Assembly: GCA_003171235.1 (NCBI GenBank)
Contig: PMYM01000094.1
Coordinates: 1 to 11,688 of the forward strand
Direction: 5' to 3'
Length of the DNA stretch: 11,688 bases
From: Phycisphaerales bacterium
Lineage (GTDB): Bacteria > Planctomycetota > Phycisphaerae > SM23-33
A program made the translations under genes and the position numbers. Position 1 is the stretch's first letter; each line of letters starts with the position of its first letter. Positions 1 through 5,797 of this stretch are shown here, piece after piece. Under the pieces are notes generated by a model, which saw nothing but the letters and a program-made list of their open reading frames with translations, ran no database searches and was not told where the DNA came from.

Positions 1-32
1 GCTCACGCGGCATTTTGTTAGGGGCTCTTAAT
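1..32. repeat. Right half of a palindromic intergenic repeat cut by the window edge
   Basis: Positions 7-30 contain GCATTTTGTTAGGGGCTCTTA, which closely matches the right arm of the palindromic element at 9124-9149, in the same orientation and with the same TCACG prefix. The matching left arm would lie outside the window. The element encodes no protein. It could be a REP- or MITE-like mobile palindrome, or a structured RNA/terminator repeat; the sequence alone does not decide. Confidence 0.6.
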
Positions 33-134
33 TCCCGGAAGCTCATCACACCATCGCGAGCAGGCCCAACTTCGCGTGCAGGTCCAGCCGTTCGCTCTCC
101 CTTGTGCGGCGCCCTTTTCCGGGGGCTGCGCGGC

Positions 135-151
135 GCACGGCTTTGCCGTGC
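135..151. repeat. Short hairpin, 7-bp stem with TTT loop
   Basis: The arms GCACGGC and GCCGTGC are perfect complements around a TTT loop. The stem resembles the GCACG-type hairpins at the right end of the window (11612-11632 and 11654-11674), so it may belong to the same dispersed palindrome family. Confidence 0.5.
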
Positions 152-179
152 TTGCTTCGCCCCCGGCTAAATTCTCGCC

Positions 180-192
180 GGCCCTCCGGGCC
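180..192. repeat. Short hairpin, 5-bp stem
   Basis: GGCCC-TCC-GGGCC forms a small perfect palindrome with a 3-nt loop. It is short enough to occur by chance in GC-rich DNA, but it sits between two stronger hairpins. Confidence 0.3.
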
Positions 193-248
193 TGATTATG
201 TCCTGCTTTCTGGACTGGCTAAGAAGGCTCAGGATTGGGGTTTGCCGG

Positions 249-272
249 TTGCACAGGCTCAAACCTGTGCAA
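249..272. repeat. Perfect 9-bp hairpin
   Basis: The arms TTGCACAGG and CCTGTGCAA are perfect complements around a CTCAAA loop. A GCAC-type stem in a gene-free region fits a dispersed palindromic repeat. No run of T follows on either strand, so an intrinsic terminator is not supported. Confidence 0.55.
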
Positions 273-339
273 TCCTGCACGTTGTCAATACGCAATCCTG
301 AATTGGTTTAGGAGAGAATCAATATAAGGCTTTCTCTGA

Positions 340-368
340 GCGCCTCTGCGTTCTTTGCGCCTCTGCGT
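340..368. repeat. Two 12-bp direct repeats
   Basis: GCGCCTCTGCGT occurs at 340-351 and again at 357-368, with only TTCTT between the copies (17-bp period). It lies directly downstream of the HAD gene. Similar 'CTCTGCG...TTTGCG' strings are, from memory, common intergenic repeats in several bacterial phyla; I cannot verify that here. Confidence 0.5.
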
Positions 369-381
369 AGAAGGATTGAAT

Positions 382-1236
382 TCAGTGTGATGCCAGTAGT
401 CGTCTGACGAACTGTGCGACGGGGCACTGGCCGCGTGGGCCGAGGGTCATTGTCGCCGCATCGCGCAGCTCCTGGGGGGCGTCGGCGGTGGTGGCGGAGA
501 CGCCGGTTTCGGCCAGCATCGCCAGATCGTTGTAGTCGTCGCCGATGGCGGCCATGTCGGAGGGGGCGATGCCCAAGGTCCGGCCCACAAACTCCAGGGC
601 GGTGAACTTGTTCACCCCGGCGGCAAAGCTCTCCACGATGTGCAGGCCGTAGTTGGGGGCCCGGATGGCCTGGATTTCAATCCGCCCGGCGAACTGGCCT
701 TGCCACTGCCGGACCAACTCGTCACAGGCGGAGGCCTCCTCCAGCACGCTGATCCGCAGCGGGCAGGGCAGGCTGGGGTCGGCCAGGTCGTCAACGTATC
801 GCACCTGCCAGCCCCGCCCGTCGAAGAATCGCCGGTAGAGCGGGTGTGCGTCAAACTGCCCGACCATGCAGTAGTCAAACCCCTCCCGCCAGGCGTCCAC
901 CAGGGCCATTACCGGGTAGCCCTTCTGCCGCATAGCCCCCGCCAGGGCGGCGGCGGTGGGGCGGTCGAAGCTCCTGGCATAGAGGGTGCTGCCATCGGCC
1001 GGCTGGGCCACCAGCGCCCCGCCGACACAGATGACCGGCGCCTGCGGCCCGGGCAGGGATAACTGTTGCCAGACCGGGCGGGCCTCGGCCCAGCTCCGCC
1101 CGGTGCACAGGCAGATGGCCAGGCCCGCCTCGGCGGCGCGATGCAGGGCCCGGGCGTCGTCGGCGTGAAGGCGCCCGCCGTTGACCAGCGTGCCGTCGAT
1201 ATCCACTGCCAAAAGTTTGCAGGCGATGTTGCTCAT
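382..1236 (-). CDS. Cof-type HAD-superfamily (subclass IIB) phosphatase
   Basis: A predicted cytoplasmic, Mg-dependent phosphatase of 284 aa, a normal Cof-family length. All four HAD motifs are present. Motif I is VDIDGT, with nucleophile Asp12 and acid/base Asp14. Motif II is the Thr of CTGRS (Thr45). Motif III is Lys210 in GVNKFTAL. Motif IV is GDDYND at 232-237. The region between motifs II and III is long enough for the C2B cap typical of Cof/YidA-like sugar-phosphate or pyridoxal-phosphate phosphatases; the substrate cannot be read. The ORF is open far upstream, but that part is low-complexity Arg/Gly-rich and overlaps the neighbouring dehydrogenase, so I start at the ATG at 1236, just before the conserved strand. 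The start lies 20 bp after the stop of the oxidoreductase, which suggests one transcript. The ribosome-binding site is weak (GTGGTG). Confidence 0.9.
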   Translation of the reverse strand: MSNIACKLLAVDIDGTLVNGGRLHADDARALHRAAEAGLAICLCTGRSWAEARPVWQQLSLPGPQAPVICVGGALVAQPADGSTLYARSFDRPTAAALAGAMRQKGYPVMALVDAWREGFDYCMVGQFDAHPLYRRFFDGRGWQVRYVDDLADPSLPCPLRISVLEEASACDELVRQWQGQFAGRIEIQAIRAPNYGLHIVESFAAGVNKFTALEFVGRTLGIAPSDMAAIGDDYNDLAMLAETGVSATTADAPQELRDAATMTLGPRGQCPVAQFVRRLLASH

Positions 1237-1256
1237 GCAATACAATTCACCACAGG

Positions 1257-2300
1257 TCACGCCCGGCCCGACCCCTCCAGACTTTCGTACATGACTCCAA
1301 TTTCCCGCCGCCAGGCATCCAGCACCCGCATGTTGCCCAGCGTGTCTTCCCAGGTCATGGCCGGCGGGGCGGCCTGCTTGTCTTCCCATCCGGCGGCGAC
1401 GGCGTCGGCCTCCAGGCCGTAAAGGTATTCGTCGGTGGCGACGACGATCTCCTGCGCCTGTTGCTCGCCATCGCGCTTGAGCAGGATTCGCGCCTGGCCG
1501 CCTTCGCGCGCCGGTGCCCACGGCCAGGGCAGGGTGATCTGTCCTTCCGAACCGAAGACGCTTAACTGGTTATCCTGCGTCAGGCTGATTGACGTGGCCA
1601 GTTGGGCCAGGATGTCGCCGGGGAATTTCAGGCTGGCCAAGGCCCATTCATCCACGCCGGTCGAGCCCAAGTGGCCGCTGGCTTTGATCTCCAGGGGCTC
1701 GGCGAAATCCCTGCCGGCAGCCACGCCGGCTATTAGCCTGGCCGCCGAGACGCAGTAGCAGCCTACGTCCAGAATCGCCCCGCCGCCCAGGGCCTTGGCG
1801 AACAGCCGGCCTTCGGCGTTGAAAGGGGCGTGGAAGCCGAAGCTGGCGCGTATCAGCCTCACCTGGCCGATGGCGCCCCCCCGTAGCAACTCCACCAGCT
1901 TGGCCGTCTGCGGGTGGCAGCGGTACATGAACGCTTCCATTAGGAAGACGTTGTTGCGCCGGGCGGCTTGGACCACGGCCTGGGCCCCGGCCAGGTCCAG
2001 CGTGATGGGTTTCTCGCACAGGATGCCCTTGCCGGCCTGGGCCGCGGCGATGGCCCATTGGGCGTGCTGGGGGTGGGGCGTGGCGATGTACACCGCCTGC
2101 ACGTCGCCATCGGCCAGCAACTCCGGATAACTGCCGTAGCATCGGGGGGCGCCGAATTCTTGGCCGAAGGCCTGGGCCTTTTCTTCGCAACGGCTGCCGA
2201 TGGCCAGCAGCTTGCCCGTCCTGGACTGGGCCAGGCCGCGGGCAAACACGCCGGCAATCCTGCCGGCCCCGAGAATTCCCCAAGTCAGATGCTCGGCCAT
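1257..2300 (-). CDS. Gfo/Idh/MocA family NAD(P)-dependent oxidoreductase
   Basis: A 347-aa soluble dehydrogenase of the family that oxidises or reduces sugars, cyclitols and related compounds. The N-terminal Rossmann fold shows GILGAGRIA (residues 8-16). The family's catalytic CEKPI stretch is at 95-99, with Lys97, and MEAFMYRCHP is at 121-130. The GGGAILDVGCYCVSAARL stretch near 172-189 opens the C-terminal alpha/beta domain. The MEAFMYR and GGGxLxDxGCY signatures resemble the dihydrodiol dehydrogenase / xylose dehydrogenase branch, but substrate is not predictable. The ATG at 2300 is chosen because AGGGAGA lies 7-8 nt upstream and the upstream extension of the frame runs into the tRNA-Ser gene. 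It is probably co-transcribed with the HAD phosphatase downstream, which suggests carbohydrate metabolism. Confidence 0.92.
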   Translation of the reverse strand: MAEHLTWGILGAGRIAGVFARGLAQSRTGKLLAIGSRCEEKAQAFGQEFGAPRCYGSYPELLADGDVQAVYIATPHPQHAQWAIAAAQAGKGILCEKPITLDLAGAQAVVQAARRNNVFLMEAFMYRCHPQTAKLVELLRGGAIGQVRLIRASFGFHAPFNAEGRLFAKALGGGAILDVGCYCVSAARLIAGVAAGRDFAEPLEIKASGHLGSTGVDEWALASLKFPGDILAQLATSISLTQDNQLSVFGSEGQITLPWPWAPAREGGQARILLKRDGEQQAQEIVVATDEYLYGLEADAVAAGWEDKQAAPPAMTWEDTLGNMRVLDAWRREIGVMYESLEGSGRA

Positions 2301-2399
2301 AATCAGTCTCCCTGGTGGGCGAACTGACACAAGCTTACGCAAGATCAAGGGTGATTCATAGGCCAACTCTGCCGGGCACGGCCCAAGACAGGCGATACC

Positions 2400-2427
2400 T
2401 TGCTTTGTGACGGCGGGCTGATATATT
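2400..2427 (+). promoter_or_regulatory. Possible promoter of tRNA-Ser
   Basis: A -10-like TATATT (2422-2427) is preceded, 16 bp upstream, by TTGCTT (2400-2405). Transcription would begin a few bases before the mature tRNA 5' end at 2438. The -10 is good (5 of 6) and the -35 is weak. Confidence 0.4.
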
Positions 2428-2437
2428 AGTTGGCCCG

Positions 2438-2524
2438 GGAGAGGTGCCGGAGCGGCCGATCGGGCAGCATTGGAAATGCTGTGTACGCGCAAGCGTACCG
2501 TGGGTTCGAATCCCACCCTCTCCG
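2438..2524 (+). tRNA. tRNA-Ser (anticodon GGA)
   Basis: A complete class II tRNA of 87 nt. The acceptor stem GGAGAGG (2438-2444) pairs with CCTCTCC (2517-2523), with discriminator G2524. The anticodon arm CAGCA/TGCTG encloses the loop TTGGAAA, giving anticodon GGA at 2472-2474. A long variable arm (GTACGC-GCAA-GCGTAC type) is diagnostic for serine or leucine tRNA, and GGA assigns serine. The T-arm GTGGG-TTCGAAT-CCCAC is at 2500-2516. CCA is not encoded, since TTAA follows the discriminator. Confidence 0.97.
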
Positions 2525-2563
2525 TTAAACGGATTCCCGTGTGGAAACAACAGCACCGCAGGT

Positions 2564-2649
2564 GGAGACCCGGTGGGATTCAAACCCACGCGAACCGGAG
2601 CGCAGCCCGGCCAGCGATTGCCCGTCGGCCTTTCGATTATGGGTTCTTC
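2564..2649 (-). pseudogene. tRNA-like remnant (T-arm and acceptor end, inverted)
   Basis: Read on the minus strand, the region ends in GTGGG-TTTGAAT-CCCAC, a T-arm identical in stem to that of the neighbouring tRNA-Ser but with the conserved loop C replaced by T. CGGGTCTCC follows it. About 86 nt upstream on that strand is GAAGAACCC, which could pair only poorly with GGGTCTCC. I find no acceptable anticodon loop with U33, so this is not a functional tRNA. It may be a decayed class II tRNA or an inverted partial copy of the tRNA-Ser 3' end. The 5' limit is a guess. Confidence 0.35.
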
Positions 2650-2680
2650 GCGGGAATGTCACGAGAAGCGACAAAGACCC

Positions 2681-2709
2681 TTGACAGCGAGCAGCACGGG
2701 CGTTCAAAT
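2681..2709 (+). promoter_or_regulatory. Likely sigma70-type promoter of the envelope-protein cluster
   Basis: A perfect TTGACA -35 box (2681-2686) is followed after 17 bp by TCAAAT (2704-2709), a 4-of-6 match to the -10 consensus. A start near 2716 would leave a leader of about 50 nt before the CsgG-like gene. No operator is evident. Confidence 0.5.
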
Positions 2710-2764
2710 ACTCCTCAGCCTGTCGTACTGTCCTCCCGTACTACTCGTAATTTAGGAGCAATGA

Positions 2765-3760
2765 ATGAAGCGCACGAGGTTGACCAGCGTGCTGGCAAGC
2801 ATGACCCTCTCAATGCTGGCGGGCTGTGCCAGCAATGCCGTGGCGACGTTCCGGTATGACCGGCCCGCCCAGTATGACATTGAAGCGAGCGTCCGCCTGG
2901 TGGGCATTGCCGAATTCGGCGGCAAAACGCCCGAAGAGAAGCGCTGGGGCGATGTGGCTTCGGACCGACTGGCCGCACAATTGGACGCGTACAACAAGAA
3001 GTTCCAGCGATACCAGTTGGTGGACCGCAAGCGGCTCAAGGCCATCCTGGACGAGCAGGATCTGCAGTCGGCTTTCAGCGACTCCTCCCAGGCCGTCCAG
3101 GCGGGCAAAGTGGCCCACGTTGACGCCATGATCTTCGGCACCGTGTCTATCACCACCAAGGACGAGCGGGCCACCCGGATGGTCTTCGACCCCCTCAGCC
3201 GCAGCACCAAGCCCATGCCGTACGTGAAGCGTTATGTCAGGGCCGCGGTCAATTTCACCTTCGATAACGTCCAGACCAGCAAGACCATCGCCTCCGTTTC
3301 CACCCTGCGCGAGTACGACAGCGAGAAAAACAAGCCCGGCGAGGGCGGCATGGGCGGCGTGTTGGGCACGGTTACGGGCATGGGCGGGGACAAGCTGCCC
3401 GCCGCCGAGGAGGTGCTGGCCAAACTCGTCGACCAGTGCGTGGAAGAATTCGTCGCCAAGATCAGCCCCCACCAGGTGACGGTGTCCGAAGCGCTGCGGA
3501 AAGGCAAGAGCCAGGCGGTGAGCACGGGCAATACGCTGGCCGCGGCGGGCGAATACAAGGACGCCCTGGAGGCCTACGAGGCGGAGATAAAGCAGGTCCC
3601 CGACGACCACGAGGCCATGTTCAATGCCGGCGTCTGCTGCGAGGCCCTGGGTAAGTTGGACCAGGCCAGAACCTACTACGACAAGGCCTTTAAGCTCCAG
3701 CCCGACCCGCAGTACGTGCAGGCGCGCAAGCGAGTCCGCCTGCAGGCCGGAGGAGAATAG
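2765..3760 (+). CDS. CsgG-domain lipoprotein with C-terminal TPR repeats
   Basis: A 331-aa exported lipoprotein. The signal peptide ends in the lipobox LAGC (Cys21); Ala at +2 predicts outer-membrane sorting. Residues about 41-233 fit the CsgG/HfaB domain: a VRLVGIAEF strand, then FQRYQLVDRKRLKAILDEQ at 80-98, then VDAMIFGTVSI at 119-129, matching the family's 'f.vvdR..l..il.EQ ... ad.li.G.v' pattern. A Gly-rich insertion (GGMGGVLGTVTGMGG) lies at 194-208. About 253-316 form two TPR-like helical pairs (AAGEYKDALEAYEAEI and ALGKLDQARTYYDKAFKLQP). CsgG proteins form outer-membrane export channels for curli; many relatives are periplasmic or outer-membrane lipoproteins of unknown role, so pore formation is not claimed. 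AGGAG (2754-2758) lies 6 nt before the ATG. It is the first gene of a probable operon with the four exported proteins downstream. Confidence 0.88.
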   Translation: MKRTRLTSVLASMTLSMLAGCASNAVATFRYDRPAQYDIEASVRLVGIAEFGGKTPEEKRWGDVASDRLAAQLDAYNKKFQRYQLVDRKRLKAILDEQDLQSAFSDSSQAVQAGKVAHVDAMIFGTVSITTKDERATRMVFDPLSRSTKPMPYVKRYVRAAVNFTFDNVQTSKTIASVSTLREYDSEKNKPGEGGMGGVLGTVTGMGGDKLPAAEEVLAKLVDQCVEEFVAKISPHQVTVSEALRKGKSQAVSTGNTLAAAGEYKDALEAYEAEIKQVPDDHEAMFNAGVCCEALGKLDQARTYYDKAFKLQPDPQYVQARKRVRLQAGGE

Positions 3761-3805
3761 CCGCGTTACCCCAGCACCTGATCCGCCTGCTTCCCGGGTG
3801 GATCC

Positions 3806-3819
3806 GTGACAACGGTCAC
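3806..3819 (+). other. Small hairpin in the intergenic gap
   Basis: GTGAC-AACG-GTCAC is a perfect 5-bp palindrome with a 4-nt loop, 23 bp before the next start codon. It could be a minor RNA structure or a protein-binding palindrome, but it is short enough to be chance. Confidence 0.25.
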
Positions 3820-3842
3820 ACTTAACGGAAAGGACTCAACAG

Positions 3843-5204
3843 ATGGTCAAGTCGAGCAAATTATGGTTGCTGCTAGTGGCAGGGGCCGTCCTGGCCGGCG
3901 CGGCGCCGGCGCGGGCCGGCGCGGTGGAGGAAAAGCTGGCCGCTCAAAACAAGCTGCTGGCCATGCGCGCCGCCCGCGTGGACGCCATGCGAAAGCTGGC
4001 CGAACGCATCAATGGGCTGGTCATCACCTCCGGCACCACGGTCAAGGACTTCGTCGCCACCGACGATCGCATACAGACGTCCATGACCTCCTGGCTGAGC
4101 GGCATGAAGGAAGTGGGCGAGGCCAAGTACACCCCCGACGGCATCTGTCAGGTGACCCTTGAAGTGACGGTGCAGGAAGTCATTGTCGAGCTCAAGCGGC
4201 TGCACAAGCAGTACTACAAAGGCGACAAGGTGCGGTACGAGGACATCGACCAGATCACCGCCAACACCAAGGAGACGACCTTGACGGAAACCGGCTCGGG
4301 CGCTCCCCGGCCGGAATTCGAGGCCCGCGGCACCGACGCCAAGCCCGGCGCCGGCGGCGAGGACATCATGTCCAAGAACGCCTGGGCGTACTGGATGGCG
4401 CATTGCACCGGTCGCGGGCGGCTGATGGCCGAACGCGCCGCCCGGCTGGACGCGCTGCGGAAACTGGGCGAACGCATCAACGGGCTGCTGATCACCTCCG
4501 AGACCACGGTCAAGGATTTCGTGGCCACCGACGACACCATCAGGACGAAGATGGCGACCTTCATGCGCGGCGCCCGCGAGGTGTGCACGCGCTACCACGA
4601 CAACGAGTTGATCGTCGATGTGGAAATGGAAGTCACGGTGGCGGACCTGGTCGCCAGCCTGGAGCAATGGCACAAGGAGTATTACAAGGGCAACAAGGTG
4701 GCCGTGGCCGACATCGCGCAGATCAGCCTGCGCACGGAGACCAAGGACATCCGCGAGACGGGCATGGGCGTGCCGCCGGATGAGTATCTCAAGGATCTTC
4801 CGCCCGCCGGCGCCCAGGCCGTGGCCCTGGCCAACCAGGCGTCAAGCTGGCCCCCGGCCATGCAGGCCACCGGCCAGGCGGCCCTGGATTCAGCCAATCC
4901 AAACGCCGCCCAGGCCAAACTCATGGCCATCCGCGGCGCCGAACTGGACGCCCGCCGCAAACTGGCCGAGCAGCTCAGCGGCCTGAAGATCAGCAGCAAG
5001 ACCCTGGTCAAGGATTTCGTGGCCATGGACGACCAGATCCGCACCAGCATGATGACCTTCCAGCAAGGCTGCACTCCCGTCAAGGGCTCGGAGAAGTTCC
5101 TGCCCGACGGCACGGTCGAGGTCACGGTCGAAATCGACCTGGAACCGCTGTGGAACATGGTGCTGTACTACGAAAACAAGCTGTCGTTGAAGATCGTCAA
5201 CTAA
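3843..5204 (+). CDS. Exported protein with three tandem LPP20/FlgT-N-like repeats
   Basis: A 453-aa protein with a Sec signal peptide (hydrophobic 7-21, cleavage after APARA, residue 25). The rest is three copies of one module at roughly 30-140, 190-300 and 355-450. Each contains a DA.RKL.E..(N/S)GL.I helix, then VKDFVA(T/M)DD.I, then a strand pair ending in V..E(V/I)(T/D). Repeats 1 and 2 also share a linker of the form HK.YYKG.KV...DI.QI followed by ETG.G, so the duplicated unit is about 156 residues. The module resembles the LPP20 family and the N-terminal domain of flagellar protein FlgT, which are surface or periplasmic envelope proteins; this rests on pattern recognition only. No enzyme motif is seen. 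GGAAAGGA lies 8 nt before the ATG, and the gene begins 82 bp after the CsgG-like gene. Molecular function is unknown; a structural or assembly role in the periplasm is inferred. Confidence 0.85.
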   Translation: MVKSSKLWLLLVAGAVLAGAAPARAGAVEEKLAAQNKLLAMRAARVDAMRKLAERINGLVITSGTTVKDFVATDDRIQTSMTSWLSGMKEVGEAKYTPDGICQVTLEVTVQEVIVELKRLHKQYYKGDKVRYEDIDQITANTKETTLTETGSGAPRPEFEARGTDAKPGAGGEDIMSKNAWAYWMAHCTGRGRLMAERAARLDALRKLGERINGLLITSETTVKDFVATDDTIRTKMATFMRGAREVCTRYHDNELIVDVEMEVTVADLVASLEQWHKEYYKGNKVAVADIAQISLRTETKDIRETGMGVPPDEYLKDLPPAGAQAVALANQASSWPPAMQATGQAALDSANPNAAQAKLMAIRGAELDARRKLAEQLSGLKISSKTLVKDFVAMDDQIRTSMMTFQQGCTPVKGSEKFLPDGTVEVTVEIDLEPLWNMVLYYENKLSLKIVN

Positions 5205-5228
5205 TTACGAGAAAAGGGAGAACGCGCA

Positions 5229-5636
5229 ATGAAATTGAACTTACTGTTGGCCGGGCTGGTGGCCTGTGGGCTGCTGGCCGGCGGTTGCACCAAGGCGATT
5301 GACGTTACCGTGGCCAATCACAGCGACGTCGCCCGTCAGGTTCAACTCACCACCCCCGAGGGAACGTCCACCATCGGCGCCGTCGGGGCTGAGGGCAGCC
5401 TGAGAACCAAGCTGGTAGTCAAGAACAGCGACCTGCCCGCCCAGTGCCAGCTCTCCGTCGGCGCCGGGGCGGCGCAGTCTTTCTCCGTGACCGAGGACTC
5501 GCCTGCCAAGTGGTGGTTCCACGTCACCAAGGACGGCCGGTTGACCGGGCCGTACGGCAAGGACGACACGCACACCGAGACGGATAAGACCATCGACGTC
5601 ACCGTGCCCGCCGGGCGCACGACCATCTTGCACTGA
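5229..5636 (+). CDS. Small predicted lipoprotein, unknown function
   Basis: A 135-aa protein I do not recognise. The N-terminus is a lipoprotein-type signal peptide. Two cysteines could be lipidated: Cys13 after LVA, which fits the strict lipobox but leaves a very short signal peptide, or Cys20 after LLAGG, which gives a better length but a weaker box. The mature part is predicted mainly beta (DVTVANHSDVARQVQLTTP, then TIDVTVPAGRTTI at the end) and resembles a small beta-sandwich. Gene context recalls gammaproteobacterial clusters that place a small lipoprotein (YcfL) beside CsgG-fold and LPP20 proteins, but I see no clear YcfL sequence signature. GGGAG precedes the ATG, and the start is only 24 bp after the triple-repeat gene, so translation in the same operon is likely. 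Confidence 0.8.
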   Translation: MKLNLLLAGLVACGLLAGGCTKAIDVTVANHSDVARQVQLTTPEGTSTIGAVGAEGSLRTKLVVKNSDLPAQCQLSVGAGAAQSFSVTEDSPAKWWFHVTKDGRLTGPYGKDDTHTETDKTIDVTVPAGRTTILH

Positions 5637-5673
5637 CGGTGGGCCCGGGCGGCGGCCCTCGACGTGCCGGGGA

Positions 5674-5699
5674 CTCCAATCGCCGCTGTGCGATTGGGG
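5674..5699 (+). other. Strong hairpin in the leader before the FlgT-like gene
   Basis: CTCCAATCGC pairs with GCGATTGGGG around a CGCTGT loop, giving 10 base pairs with one G-U. It lies 38 bp after the small lipoprotein gene, inside a 161-bp GC-rich gap. No U-run follows, so it is not a standard intrinsic terminator. It could stabilise the 3' end of the upstream mRNA or attenuate transcription. Confidence 0.5.
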
Positions 5700-5797
5700 C
5701 CCTCGGCCCGCGGGGTGGCCCGCCTGAGTTGGTTGTCTGTGAAGGGGCAATGGCTGCATGGCCTTTGGCCCGGCCGCGCTTACAGGAGGCAGTGCAA

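Larger units (their letters stand above)
33..381. other. Non-coding stretch with several small palindromes
   Basis: No convincing gene is present. The one plus-strand ORF (104-301) has no family resemblance and runs through repeat DNA. The stretch holds three hairpins (135-151, 180-192, 249-272) and a short direct repeat (340-368) just beyond the 3' end of the leftward HAD gene. No promoter or U-tract terminator is convincing. Confidence 0.6.

Noticed and set aside
104..301. 65-aa plus-strand ORF in the left intergenic region
   Set aside because: It runs through hairpin repeats, has no ribosome-binding site or family pattern, and has the Arg/Pro-rich composition of a random GC-rich frame.
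1237..1521. N-terminal extension of the HAD reading frame
   Set aside because: It overlaps the conserved C-terminal part of the oxidoreductase, is low-complexity Arg/Gly-rich, and the HAD fold begins right after the ATG at 1236.
2301..2516. N-terminal extension of the oxidoreductase frame
   Set aside because: It crosses the tRNA-Ser gene, and the ATG at 2300 has a good ribosome-binding site followed directly by the Rossmann strand.
2564..2700. tmRNA 3' end on the minus strand
   Set aside because: T-arm followed by GTCTCCACC looked like a tmRNA end, but the matching 5' part would fall inside the CsgG-like gene and no tag-peptide ORF is present.
2470..2859. 129-aa plus-strand ORF across the tRNA-Ser gene and into the CsgG-like gene
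   Set aside because: Its start is inside the tRNA and its translation is typical of a tRNA read as protein; it overlaps the true lipoprotein start in another frame.
2810..3610. Long minus-strand ORF opposite the CsgG-like gene, and similar long antisense frames elsewhere
   Set aside because: These are shadows of real genes in GC-rich DNA; their translations have no family signatures, while the plus-strand frames do.
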